Positions 16,826 through 25,254 of a DNA stretch of 56,356 nucleotides are shown here, in pieces. Origin of the DNA: Alicyclobacillus suci (GTDB lineage: Bacteria; Bacillota; Bacilli; Alicyclobacillales; Alicyclobacillaceae). A program made the position numbers and the translations under genes. The notes under the pieces were generated by a model that saw nothing but the letters and a program-made list of their open reading frames with translations, did not search any database and had not been told where the DNA came from. The DNA is taken from contig NZ_JAFMTW010000023.1 of the NCBI RefSeq assembly GCF_017329615.1, positions 1 through 56,356 on the forward strand, given 5' to 3'. The stretch's first letter is position 1; every line of letters starts with the position of its first letter.

Positions 16826-17782
16826 CTAATCTCCAAGAAATTCAGCTGTTTTCTTGGATTCAAACTGTTTAAATCGCTCCGTCCCCCTGATTTTATTAAG
16901 AATATCCCTATCTGCGTCCGTCAACGTACCTTGACTCAGCACGCGTGCAGCATTTTGCAGATAATCGACAGATTCCGTCCCATACATGACGGTGTTGACG
17001 ACGTCATGCGATAAACACCATTTCAGTGCGGCATCTGCCACAAGAGACGTATCTTGAATTCCAGCTTCTTGCGCTATTTGAAACAATTCGCCCTTCATGT
17101 AGGCTTCTCTCACAATCACACCTAAGCGTTTTTCCTTCGCTAGCGGAAGCACCTTGTGCAATGCCTTATCGTCACCGAAGTTAAAATTGATATACACCAC
17201 GTCAAAGTGACCTGATTCAATCATCTTGACATACGTGCCTTCCCCAGAAAACGTATCCGCGCAGGCAAAGCGAATGTACCCTTCGCGTTTCAACACACTC
17301 AAGTTGTAGCCAATCTTATCGAGATATTCCGGGTCGTTATCAAAGGCGCTCTTCATCGGCGCGATATTGAAAAAGTCGATTGCGTCTCGTTTCAGTAGTT
17401 TTAAAATTCGGGCTGCTTCATCGCGCAACGTCTCAAGCTGTGCCATCTTGACATTGTTTTCATCATAAGTGTAAACCATGCCCTCAGGCCGCGTTTGAAC
17501 AAAAATCTCATACGGGGGCGGAAGTTGCTTTAGATTCCTTCCTAAAGCCTCTTTCTCAGAATCCATGGTTACATCAAAGAAGTTAATGCCAAGTTCGTAC
17601 GCCGCTTGTAACACCTGAAGGCGCTTTTCTCCGCCAAACCCTTCAAAAATATACCCTGGTGTCGTCGCCAATCGTAAATCCTCGTTAAAACCTCGAGATC
17701 TCCCATCGGGAAGATACTCATGGCCGCCCAGCCCCAGAACCGAGACATCCACTCCTGTGTTACCGAGTTGTGTATATTTCAT
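16826..17782 (-). CDS. Aldo/keto reductase family protein with degenerate active site
   Basis: A 318-residue (beta/alpha)8 protein starting with the family's YTQLGNTGVDVSVLGLGG. In active aldo/keto reductases the next landmark is FDTAxxYG..SE with the catalytic Tyr; here it is FFDVTMDSEKEALG, with no Tyr. The usual TK with catalytic Lys reads VQTRPE, so Lys is replaced by Arg. The fold looks whole, but normal NADPH-dependent carbonyl reduction is doubtful. ATG at 17782 has AAGGGAG nine bases upstream. The 78-base gap to the MFS gene upstream suggests one operon. It could be a lyase, an isomerase or a regulator using the same fold; this is not determinable here. Confidence 0.75.
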   Translation of the reverse strand: MKYTQLGNTGVDVSVLGLGGHEYLPDGRSRGFNEDLRLATTPGYIFEGFGGEKRLQVLQAAYELGINFFDVTMDSEKEALGRNLKQLPPPYEIFVQTRPEGMVYTYDENNVKMAQLETLRDEAARILKLLKRDAIDFFNIAPMKSAFDNDPEYLDKIGYNLSVLKREGYIRFACADTFSGEGTYVKMIESGHFDVVYINFNFGDDKALHKVLPLAKEKRLGVIVREAYMKGELFQIAQEAGIQDTSLVADAALKWCLSHDVVNTVMYGTESVDYLQNAARVLSQGTLTDADRDILNKIRGTERFKQFESKKTAEFLGD

Positions 17783-17860
17783 CAACTGCATCTCCCTTGC
17801 ATGGTGAAAATTGGCACCATCATTCATTCTGCAACGCATGCTCAATCCGACGAAGAATGA

Positions 17861-19180
17861 TTAAATCGTAGCCCCCTGCTCCAGCGGTTGCACGACGTGC
17901 TCCTCTTCTGAAACAGCCCCGCGATGGCGAGCCCATACGTAAATTACCACACTCAGGGCACAAACTACTGCACTATAGGTCAGGAACAACCACATCTTGC
18001 CGACTTGTTGCGCATCAATGAACAAGTACGAAGCAGTCCCGCCAAAGACTGCTGTCGCGATACCGTACCCAATCGCAATACCTGTTGTACGAATTTCCTG
18101 CGGCATCAGTGTTGCATTGATATAGAGGAACAACGTCTGATTAAAGGCTACGACTAAACCTCCACCGAGCATGACGACAGCAAGTCTGCCTAGACCTGGT
18201 TGTGAGTAAAGGAGAACGACGAAATACGCAGGCACCAGTAGGATGCGAAGAATCAGATAAACTTTGGAAGTCCCAAACCTGTCTGCCCAATACCCAGCAA
18301 TCGGCCCCGCAACCACCATAATGACGTAAAACGCCGAAGTTAGACCGAACACGCTTGTCGAGTTCTCTTTAAAAACCGTATTTGCAAGATTAGGTAATCC
18401 CGTGAGAAATAAGTAATTCGCAATCATCGTCCCACCGGTTACGAATATGATGGCCAATACGCCGAGTCGGTGATCCCAAATCTTGCTCCACACCTTCGCT
18501 GTGGACTCCAGTTTTTTATTGGAAGACACACTCGCCCCCGTCTCCGGCAGAGACAACCTCGCAAGCAACACGATGATTGCGCTTACGCCACCAATAATAA
18601 AGGGGACGCGCCAACCCCAATCTGCCATAATCTCCTTCCCAAATACCATACTCGCTAGAAAAGCGACGACCGCTGCCAACAACGTACCAATTTGATTGAA
18701 TGACCCAGTGATGATACCCGCAAAGAACCCTCTGCGCCCCGGACGTCCCATCTCCAACTGTGCTGCACTGGCCGCAGGGTTTTCAATGCCTGTTGAGACG
18801 CCCTGAACCAATCGTGCCAGCGTCAGTAAAATGGCTGCAGATGTGCCGATTTCGCTATACGAAGGCATAATCCCCATCGCCAACGAACTCAACGCCATCG
18901 CACCAATGGACCACAAAAGAACCTTCTTATGCCCAATCCTATCGGCCACAGGACCAAAAATCGCCCCCGAAATGGGCCTTATTACGAAACCCAGTGCAAA
19001 CACCGCCAATGCGTCCAGCGTCGAAGTGATATTGTTATTAGATGGAAAGAAGTGTGCTCCGAAAAACGTAGCCATTAGGCCGTAAATACTCCAGTCGTAC
19101 CATTCCAGAGCGACACCGCCGCCTAGACCAATATAGAGAGCCAACCTGTTCTTCTTGGTTGTTATCGCTTGATTACTCAC
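17861..19180 (-). CDS. MFS transporter, metabolite:H+ symporter (MHS) type
   Basis: A 439-residue carrier. GGGVALEWYDWSIYGLMATF in helix 1 and GFVIRPISGAIFGPVADRIG around helices 2-3 are hallmarks of the MHS family (KgtP, ShiA, ProP and citrate carriers). RLVQGVSTGIENPAASA is the helix 4-5 region. About 12 membrane segments are visible. It transports a small carboxylate or zwitterion with protons. The gene is read with the aldo/keto reductase gene and is divergent from the GntR-RraA-aldehyde dehydrogenase set across a 766-base gap. Confidence 0.87.
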   Translation of the reverse strand: MSNQAITTKKNRLALYIGLGGGVALEWYDWSIYGLMATFFGAHFFPSNNNITSTLDALAVFALGFVIRPISGAIFGPVADRIGHKKVLLWSIGAMALSSLAMGIMPSYSEIGTSAAILLTLARLVQGVSTGIENPAASAAQLEMGRPGRRGFFAGIITGSFNQIGTLLAAVVAFLASMVFGKEIMADWGWRVPFIIGGVSAIIVLLARLSLPETGASVSSNKKLESTAKVWSKIWDHRLGVLAIIFVTGGTMIANYLFLTGLPNLANTVFKENSTSVFGLTSAFYVIMVVAGPIAGYWADRFGTSKVYLILRILLVPAYFVVLLYSQPGLGRLAVVMLGGGLVVAFNQTLFLYINATLMPQEIRTTGIAIGYGIATAVFGGTASYLFIDAQQVGKMWLFLTYSAVVCALSVVIYVWARHRGAVSEEEHVVQPLEQGATI

Positions 19181-19946
19181 AATACTCCTCCTTTGTACTC
19201 ATCCGATAAGGAAGTGAGCGTGAAAACGCGCTGCAAAAGCGAGTCGTTACCCTGGATATTGCTGACTTGAGCAAGTGGAGTAACGTCACCCAACGATGGA
19301 ATGCGCTTTCATATACTTCCTACCAACTTGTAAACCCGTCCTTCTGCACACCCCTCACTTTCAACTATCGTCTCACCGCTCATCGCCATCTCTCCCACAC
19401 ATGAAAGGAATACGCTTTCACGATCTCGGAAACAGATTTGTGAAATATGATATATCACATTATGGTGTTCGGCGAAATATATTGTCAACTCTAATTTTTC
19501 CGCCTAGAAATTCCACACGCCAAAAACTCCCGGAATATAGAGTGAGAATCCAGTTTAACTCTAAAAAACCCTGTCTCATGGATGTCACCAGGAAAATTAA
19601 GTATTGCCTTCCCCAAGATCATCCCCTAAGATGTGATATATCAGATATCAACAAGCGGCGATATTGACGCCCGCAAGAATGGTCCTGCTCAATAGTTCGA
19701 AATGACTTAGGAACACGAGGGTTTCATGTATAATTCTTTTTAAGAACTGACAGAGACCCACCATCATCGAGGATGAAAGCAGTTACAAACTGTGCGATGT
19801 CGACTTCCACACGCTAGCGCGGTAACGGGCGGATACAAGCGGTCCGAGAAATGCCCCACCCAGTGGATGGGCATTAGACATTCAAATGCTGTGGTGTACA
19901 AGACGATATAGCATCTTTTACATCACCTAGATGGGAGGAAAAGCCG
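19181..19946. promoter_or_regulatory. Long divergent regulatory region with repeated elements
   Basis: No convincing gene; the 123-codon frame at 19296-19667 has no protein-like features. Two near-identical 14-mers occur in direct orientation, GGAATGCGCTTTCA (19298-19311) and GGAATACGCTTTCA (19407-19420), each matching 12/14 of the cre consensus. A palindrome-containing 13-mer ATGTGATATATCA occurs at 19631-19643 (+) and 19448-19460 (-). TATAAT lies at 19729-19734. A small hairpin (ATGCCC/GGGCAT, about 19853-19872) lies in the leader before the GntR gene. The elements suggest control by the FCD-type GntR and possibly by CcpA. Confidence 0.55.
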
Positions 19947-20660
19947 ATGGACGGTCGTCAGGCCGAAACCGCAACCTCCGTCAACATTGGATTAAAAGCG
20001 TTGACGACGAAGAAAGTGAAATCCCTTCGCGATACTGCAGTAGATACAATTCGAGAAGCTATCATCAGCGGCGAATTAGCCCCCGGAGTACATTTGAAGG
20101 AGCGTGAGCTATCCGCCATCATGGGCATCAGTACCACACCCATCAAAGAGGCGCTTCGGGTTCTCGAACAAATCGGATTTGTCACCACCATCCCGCGAAA
20201 AGGGACATTTGTATCAGACATCGCCAATACATTATCGGAATTTTTCATGATACGTGCGAACCTTGAGGGTCTTGCAGCTCGCTTTGCAGCAGAAAAGGTG
20301 TCAGACCTGCAGATTGAGACACTTCGTGGAATTGTGAGCCGCATGAAGACCTTAGTAGATGGCGGTGACACCGAACAACTGGAGCCCCTGAACACCCGTT
20401 TTCATGGAACCATTCATCAATTTTCCGAAAACCCAATGCTCACTCAGATTTTAGGGAATATCACCTCGGTTGACCGGTCTTTTCGTAGACGCGCGTTGCA
20501 ATACGAGGGAGAAGTAGAACTTGGTTTTTATGAACATCGCAGCATTTGTGAAGCGATTTGTAACCGAAATGGGGAACTCGCCGAACTGCGTATGCGAGAA
20601 CACATCTTTAGAACCACCGGCAAAGTGCTCAAAAACCTAAACCCAAATCATTATCGGTGA
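19947..20660 (+). CDS. GntR family regulator, FadR/FCD subfamily
   Basis: A 237-residue regulator. The winged helix lies at about residues 25-90 (IREAIISGELAPGVHLKERE, then MGISTTPIKEALRVLEQIGF), followed by the all-helical FCD ligand domain. The FCD domain has metal-site residues in the usual places (HGTIHQFSENPML, YEHRSICEAI, MREHIFRTTG). ATG follows GGGAGGAAA. It is upstream of, and in the same direction as, the RraA-like and aldehyde dehydrogenase genes, and divergent from the MHS carrier. It probably represses both sides until a carboxylic acid binds the FCD domain. Confidence 0.9.
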   Translation: MDGRQAETATSVNIGLKALTTKKVKSLRDTAVDTIREAIISGELAPGVHLKERELSAIMGISTTPIKEALRVLEQIGFVTTIPRKGTFVSDIANTLSEFFMIRANLEGLAARFAAEKVSDLQIETLRGIVSRMKTLVDGGDTEQLEPLNTRFHGTIHQFSENPMLTQILGNITSVDRSFRRRALQYEGEVELGFYEHRSICEAICNRNGELAELRMREHIFRTTGKVLKNLNPNHYR

Positions 20661-20754
20661 GTGACTAGAGATAACGACGAATAACTGATACCGGAACAAA
20701 ATTATCTCCGGACGCCCTTCGACCATACTTTTCAACCACGAGGAGGTTTACCAC

Positions 20755-21477
20755 ATGAAATTATCAGCAGAGGCTTTTGACAAGTTGCAAACAGTATCGA
20801 CAGCGAGTTTAACCTCAGAGTTGCTCAAGTTGGGTTTTCGGAACACATTCATGCGAGGTGTCCATCCGGTCCGTTCAGCATCCCGTCTCGTTGGATACGC
20901 CTTCACACTCCGATATATCCCAGCACGAGACGATCTAGATCTGGAAGTAGAATATGACAATTGGAAGAACCCACAGCGCGTTGCAGTCGAAACCATTGGT
21001 CCAGACGAAGTCCTCGTCATCGATGCAAGGGGAGATATCAGTGCAGCGTCATTTGGCCATATTCTCTGCACCAGACTGCAGTACAAAGGCGTAGCAGGCT
21101 TAGTCACAGATGGGGCCCTCCGCGACACGCCATCGATTCGCGAGTTGGATTTCCCCACCTATGCTCGGGGCGCACATGCAACCACCAGTTCAGTGGTGCA
21201 CCATCCCGTCGACTTCCAGGTTCCGATAGGATGTGGCGGCGTCATGGTGCAACCAGGCGATGTCATCGTTGGCGATTCGGAAGGCATTGTGGTGATTCCG
21301 ATTCATGTTGCAGAAGAAGTCGCCCACAAGACGTATGAGCGAGATGCGTTGGAAAACTGGTTACAGCACAAGGTAGCCCAGGGAGCCAGCATTCGCGGGA
21401 CGTATCCACCAGATGAGTCCACACTCATTGAATATCAACAATGGCGCAAGTCGCAGGAACAAGTAAAAACACCATGA
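20755..21477 (+). CDS. RraA-like / HMG-CHA aldolase family protein
   Basis: A 240-residue RraA-fold protein. GLVTDGALRDTPSIRELDFP carries the family's metal and substrate residues (G.DG..RD), and GVMVQPGDVIVGDSEGIVVI is the second signature. Members are 4-hydroxy-4-methyl-2-oxoglutarate / 4-carboxy-4-hydroxy-2-oxoadipate aldolases and oxaloacetate decarboxylases; the name RraA itself refers to RNase E inhibition in proteobacteria. The ribosome site AGGAGG lies before ATG at 20755. The next gene is an aldehyde dehydrogenase, so a divalent-metal aldolase that releases an aldehyde from a hydroxy-keto acid is a sensible guess. Confidence 0.82.
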   Translation: MKLSAEAFDKLQTVSTASLTSELLKLGFRNTFMRGVHPVRSASRLVGYAFTLRYIPARDDLDLEVEYDNWKNPQRVAVETIGPDEVLVIDARGDISAASFGHILCTRLQYKGVAGLVTDGALRDTPSIRELDFPTYARGAHATTSSVVHHPVDFQVPIGCGGVMVQPGDVIVGDSEGIVVIPIHVAEEVAHKTYERDALENWLQHKVAQGASIRGTYPPDESTLIEYQQWRKSQEQVKTP

Positions 21478-21584
21478 ATCTTCACATAGATATAACGATG
21501 CGACGTAGGACAAAGATGAGCGCACCTACTCCATCGGGGACGTGAAAAGGCTCATATAAAAACAACATCGAGGAGGATAAACAT

Positions 21585-23021
21585 ATGCAATCGCAAAATT
21601 GGATTGGTGGTAAATGGTATACGCCAAGCGCCGGGGAAATGACTGTCTACAACCCCTCAGAAACGAGTGAAATGGTAGGTACTGTCCATCTGTCGTCCAA
21701 CGAAGACATGATAGAGGCTGGCGTCGCGGCAAAAACCGCATTGCAGCAATGGGCGAGACGCACACCTGGTGAACGAGCGGCGTTTCTTGATAAGGCTGCA
21801 AGTCTGTTAGAACAGAACCTAGAAGAGATTGCCCACGTCGCCAGCAGTGAAATGGGCAAGCCCATTTCAGAAATGAAAGGGGAAGTCATGCGCGGCGTCA
21901 ATCTCCTCAAGTACTACGCCGCAGAAGGCGTTCGAGCACACGGCAGTGTCATTCCAGCCAGCCAATCGGGCGTCCTTCAATATACAAAGCGCGTGCCACT
22001 CGGCGTCGCAGGCTTGATTACCCCATGGAACTTTCCTGTCGCCATTCCTATCTGGAAAATTGCGCCGGCGTTAATCTGTGGAAACACCATCATCTGGAAG
22101 CCAGCAGAAATCGCTTCTCTATCTGCAACCTATGTCGCTAAAATCTTTGCACAAGCCGGTTTACCGGACGGTGTGTTAAATCTGGTCATCGGCGAAGGAC
22201 ATACGGTGGGCAATACGCTTGTAGAACAGGTGGACGTCGATGTGATTAGCTTCACCGGATCGACAAAAACTGGAATGCACGTAGCATCCATCGCCGCAAA
22301 GCGAAATATCAAGTATCAGACCGAAATGGGTGGCAAAAACGCTGCGGTCGTCCTTGCCGATGCAGACTTGAAACTGGCCACATCTGCTATTTTGAGTGGC
22401 GCTTTCCGATCCGCCGGACAAAAATGCACGGCCACCAGCCGCGTCATCGTGGAGGAGTCCATCTACAACCCGTTGATTGACGAACTGCGCCGCCAGCTCG
22501 CCGACGTCTATACAGGTTCTGCGTTAGATCCAAAATCCTACCTTGGGCCCGTCGCCTCAAAGACGCAGTACGAGAAAGTCCAATCGTTCATCGACCTAGC
22601 CCACACGGAGGCACAAATCGTCGCGGAAGGTGCGCTCCAGGTTGACCCGAGTCGTGGCTATTATGTGGCACCATCCATTGTCGAGGGCGTTGCGTCCAGT
22701 CACGCACTCGTCCAAGAAGAAATCTTCGGCCCGCTCATCACCCTATTGAAAGCCACCGACTTCGAGGAAGCCGTATCTCTCTGCAACCAGACTGTCTATG
22801 GACTGAGCGCATCCGTCTTTACCAATGACATCCAACAGGGATTCCGCTTCCTTGACGAAGCCGAAGCAGGCATGGTTCGGATTAACCTCGAATCTGCCGG
22901 CGTCGAATACCAGGCGCCATTCGGCGGCATGAAACGCTCCAGTTCGCATAGCCGTGAACAAGGACAGGCTGCATTAGACTTCTACAGCCAATTGAAAACC
23001 TGTGCCGTTTATTACGGCTAA
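21585..23021 (+). CDS. NAD(P)-dependent aldehyde dehydrogenase
   Basis: A 478-residue aldehyde dehydrogenase. The oxyanion Asn is in [10 protein letters not shown], the cofactor loop is [10 protein letters not shown], the general base Glu is in [10 protein letters not shown], and the nucleophile Cys is in [19 protein letters not shown] and [16 protein letters not shown] mark the C-terminus. The profile fits 2,5-dioxovalerate, succinate-semialdehyde or glycolaldehyde dehydrogenases. ATG follows GAGGAGG. It lies 107 bases after the RraA-like gene and would oxidise the aldehyde from that reaction. A strong bidirectional terminator follows. Confidence 0.92.
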   Translation: MQSQNWIGGKWYTPSAGEMTVYNPSETSEMVGTVHLSSNEDMIEAGVAAKTALQQWARRTPGERAAFLDKAASLLEQNLEEIAHVASSEMGKPISEMKGEVMRGVNLLKYYAAEGVRAHGSVIPASQSGVLQYTKRVPLGVAGLITPWNFPVAIPIWKIAPALICGNTIIWKPAEIASLSATYVAKIFAQAGLPDGVLNLVIGEGHTVGNTLVEQVDVDVISFTGSTKTGMHVASIAAKRNIKYQTEMGGKNAAVVLADADLKLATSAILSGAFRSAGQKCTATSRVIVEESIYNPLIDELRRQLADVYTGSALDPKSYLGPVASKTQYEKVQSFIDLAHTEAQIVAEGALQVDPSRGYYVAPSIVEGVASSHALVQEEIFGPLITLLKATDFEEAVSLCNQTVYGLSASVFTNDIQQGFRFLDEAEAGMVRINLESAGVEYQAPFGGMKRSSSHSREQGQAALDFYSQLKTCAVYYG

Positions 23022-23101
23022 ACCCCCACGTTAACACATACGAAACGTCTATCCGCGCTCCAGTGATTCACATGAACCGCACGGCACCTGTTGCCCGCGC
23101 C

Positions 23102-23140
23102 AAACAGGGTGGCGTCCACACAATGGATGCCACCCTGTTT
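23102..23140. terminator. Bidirectional intrinsic terminator
   Basis: AAACAGGGTGGC-TCCA pairs with TGGA-GCCACCCTGTTT around CACAA, a long stem with one mismatch, flanked by A and T tracts on the two sides. It separates the convergent aldehyde dehydrogenase and MocA genes and should end both transcripts. Confidence 0.85.
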
Positions 23141-23164
23141 ACGATTGCACGTACAAAATGCCTG

Positions 23165-23785
23165 TTACTTACGTGCACATGCATTCAAAAACATCTGATA
23201 ATCCTCTGGTGTATCGACATCTGGGGGCGACACGCTCGCCATCGGAACTGCAAGTCGCTCGTCGCGGTGACGCGCAACCACTTGTCGCCCACCTTCGTCG
23301 CCTTTGCAATTCATCAACTCGGGAAACAACTTACGCGAAAATAGCACGGGATGCCCATAACCATCTCGGTACTTCACTTGTACGAACGGTTTGCCATGAC
23401 GGGCGAATGCAGCAATCACCCCGTCAATAGAATCCAAACTTATCCCAGGTTGGTCCCCCAAGAGAATGACGATTGCATCTGCGTTTGCCCTCACCGCCTC
23501 TCGCACGGCAACGTGCAAGGATGTACTCAAACCCGCATGCGCTAGCGGGTTCTCTAGCGTGCATACGGGCAACCCTTCCAAGGTGGCCGCTACACCGCTG
23601 CCTTTCGGTGGAACGACGACAACCACAGTATCGGCAGTACTCGCCACCGCTGTTTGAGCAACACAGCGGACCAAGGGCATCCCATTAGATGACAAAAGCA
23701 ACTGTTTCGGGTACCCCATCCGCCTGGACAGTCCTGCAGCCAACACAGCCACACAGATATGAAGGCCATTCGCGAATCTGGACAT
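23165..23785 (-). CDS. mocA: Molybdenum cofactor cytidylyltransferase (MocA-like NTP transferase)
   Basis: A 206-residue nucleotidyltransferase. LAAGLSRRMGYPKQLLL is the nucleotide-binding signature, and IVILLGDQPGISLDSIDGVI carries the metal-binding Asp. GYGHPVLFSRKLFPEL is also typical of MocA/MobA-like proteins. It transfers CMP (or GMP) to molybdopterin for hydroxylases of the xanthine dehydrogenase family. It is the last gene of a long operon that encodes such an enzyme. ATG at 23785 has GGAG nine bases upstream. The cofactor form (cytosine dinucleotide) is inferred from family practice. Confidence 0.85.
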   Translation of the reverse strand: MSRFANGLHICVAVLAAGLSRRMGYPKQLLLSSNGMPLVRCVAQTAVASTADTVVVVVPPKGSGVAATLEGLPVCTLENPLAHAGLSTSLHVAVREAVRANADAIVILLGDQPGISLDSIDGVIAAFARHGKPFVQVKYRDGYGHPVLFSRKLFPELMNCKGDEGGRQVVARHRDERLAVPMASVSPPDVDTPEDYQMFLNACARK

Positions 23786-23800
23786 CACTGTCGTCTCCGT

Positions 23801-24883
23801 TCAAAGAATCGTTGATGTGCAAGCAGTGTACATCCACCGTTGACGGTCATTTGCGTGGCGTTGTGCAATTAGTTGTGCGACCACGCTAACCGCAATCTCC
23901 TCAGGTCCCTCCGCAGCAATGCTCACACCCATTGGCGAATGAACACGGGCACGCTGCGCCGCGTTTTCTATCCCCAACCTGTCGAACAATTTCTGCGTCC
24001 GTATCTGTGGCCCTAAAACACCGAGATACCTTAAATCAAAACGAAGCAGATGCCCTAACCATAAGACATCATCTTGAAAGCTGTGTGTCATAATCAACGC
24101 ATAACTGGCCTCGGGAAGGGAAATGGAATTTGCGTTCTCTGGCCGTGCGCAGATTCGTCTTTTCGCGTCTGGAAACCGCGCACAGGAGAGTCTGGCCGGT
24201 CGGTGATCAACCACCGTCACATCAAAATGCACTTTCGTCAAAAGTGCAACAACTGGCTCGACGTCCGGCCCCGCGCCAAAAATCATCACTTGTTCCTTTG
24301 GTTCAAGATAGTCAAGAAAATAAAGCTGTGATCCGACTTGGGCCGACGCGCTGCGCCAAACATCTGAAAACAACTGCAGCTTTGTCTTTGCAAAGGGCTC
24401 GGATTGTTGAAATGAGCGAACGGCGAAATGATTTTGTCTGAAAACCGCGTGGTCTAAGATGCGATTGGATGACATGTCGATTTTGCGGATAGTCGAGATG
24501 GACGTGCCGGTGTTCATCTCATCGAGCACAGTGCGCCAATAGCTACCCGAACAACCTTTGTCAAACCAATGTACCGGTTCGACTAAAACCGTCAAGACGC
24601 CATTACATCCTGGCCCCCGGCCCCAAGAGAGATCATCCTCAACAGACAAATCATACGTAAGAATAGCCGCACGATTCGCTTGCAGAAGTTCGGCTGCACG
24701 ATACCTTAGGTCTTCCTCCAAGCATCCCGCGCTGAGCGTGCCACTCGTTGGCCCAGAAGCGCGAAAGACCATTTTCGTGCCTTCACGCCGGTAGGCGGAA
24801 CCCTCTACATCGACAATGGTTGCAACCACAACCGATTCACCCAAATCCCGCGCTTCCATCAAGCATTCGAGTATCTCACGCAT
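23801..24883 (-). CDS. xdhC: XdhC family molybdenum hydroxylase maturation factor
   Basis: A 360-residue protein with both XdhC parts. The N-terminal XdhC_CoxI domain has VVVATIVDVEGSAYRREGTK and LSAGCLEEDLRYRA; the C-terminal Rossmann domain has EQVMIFGAGPDVEPVVALL and MTHSFQDDVLWLGHLL. XdhC proteins bind molybdenum cofactor, promote its sulfuration and insert it into the apoenzyme. It lies 15 bases upstream of mocA. ATG follows AAGGGGAGTGG. Its presence argues that the hydroxylase encoded upstream is assembled as an active, sulfurated enzyme. Confidence 0.9.
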   Translation of the reverse strand: MREILECLMEARDLGESVVVATIVDVEGSAYRREGTKMVFRASGPTSGTLSAGCLEEDLRYRAAELLQANRAAILTYDLSVEDDLSWGRGPGCNGVLTVLVEPVHWFDKGCSGSYWRTVLDEMNTGTSISTIRKIDMSSNRILDHAVFRQNHFAVRSFQQSEPFAKTKLQLFSDVWRSASAQVGSQLYFLDYLEPKEQVMIFGAGPDVEPVVALLTKVHFDVTVVDHRPARLSCARFPDAKRRICARPENANSISLPEASYALIMTHSFQDDVLWLGHLLRFDLRYLGVLGPQIRTQKLFDRLGIENAAQRARVHSPMGVSIAAEGPEEIAVSVVAQLIAQRHANDRQRWMYTACTSTIL

Positions 24884-24942
24884 CGCTCCACTCCCCTTCT
24901 GACCACCATGCCGTTAATGACAGGCGCACATTCATCGCGCAA

Positions 24943-25254
24943 TTAATCCAACTCTGTCACGAGGTCCTTAATCCATTGCCGTCCGGGAATTGGCCGTACG
25001 TGCACTTGAGCACCTGCGTGTGCCTTCGTATTGCAAAGATAACCCACTTTACCGTCGATGCTAGCGGAACATTCCTTGCATGCATTCGCACTTCGACACG
25101 AGTACCGGACGGATAATGTCGGATCACGATTTTCTCGAATCCACAGTAAAGCGTCCAACAAGCTCATTCCGTCCCGATAAGGAACTTGATATTCCTGCTC
25201 CACCGGACCACTGTCGGGTGAGCCCTGAACAATATACATCGTGATCTCAGGCAT
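24943..25254 (-). CDS. Small 2Fe-2S ferredoxin-like protein (SdhB N-terminal type)
   Basis: A 103-residue protein equal to only the N-terminal plant-type ferredoxin domain of succinate dehydrogenase/fumarate reductase iron-sulfur subunits. YRDGMSLLDALLWIRENRDP and the cluster motif SCRSANACKECSASI with a later Cys (VGYLCNT) give the four ligands. The C-terminal 3Fe/4Fe domain of SdhB is absent. ATG at 25254 overlaps the flavoprotein stop by eight bases, with GGAAGGGG before it; a longer frame extending into the flavoprotein gene is a shadow. It is probably the electron partner of that flavoprotein. Confidence 0.82.
   Translation of the reverse strand: MPEITMYIVQGSPDSGPVEQEYQVPYRDGMSLLDALLWIRENRDPTLSVRYSCRSANACKECSASIDGKVGYLCNTKAHAGAQVHVRPIPGRQWIKDLVTELD

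Noticed and set aside
19296..19667. A 123-codon plus-strand reading frame in the MHS/GntR gap
   Set aside because: No recognisable domain, poor codon pattern and no ribosome site; the DNA instead holds repeated regulatory-like elements.
19740..19946. T-box or riboswitch leader before the GntR gene
   Set aside because: A small hairpin is present, but there is no T-box core sequence, specifier loop or terminator pairing that I could find.
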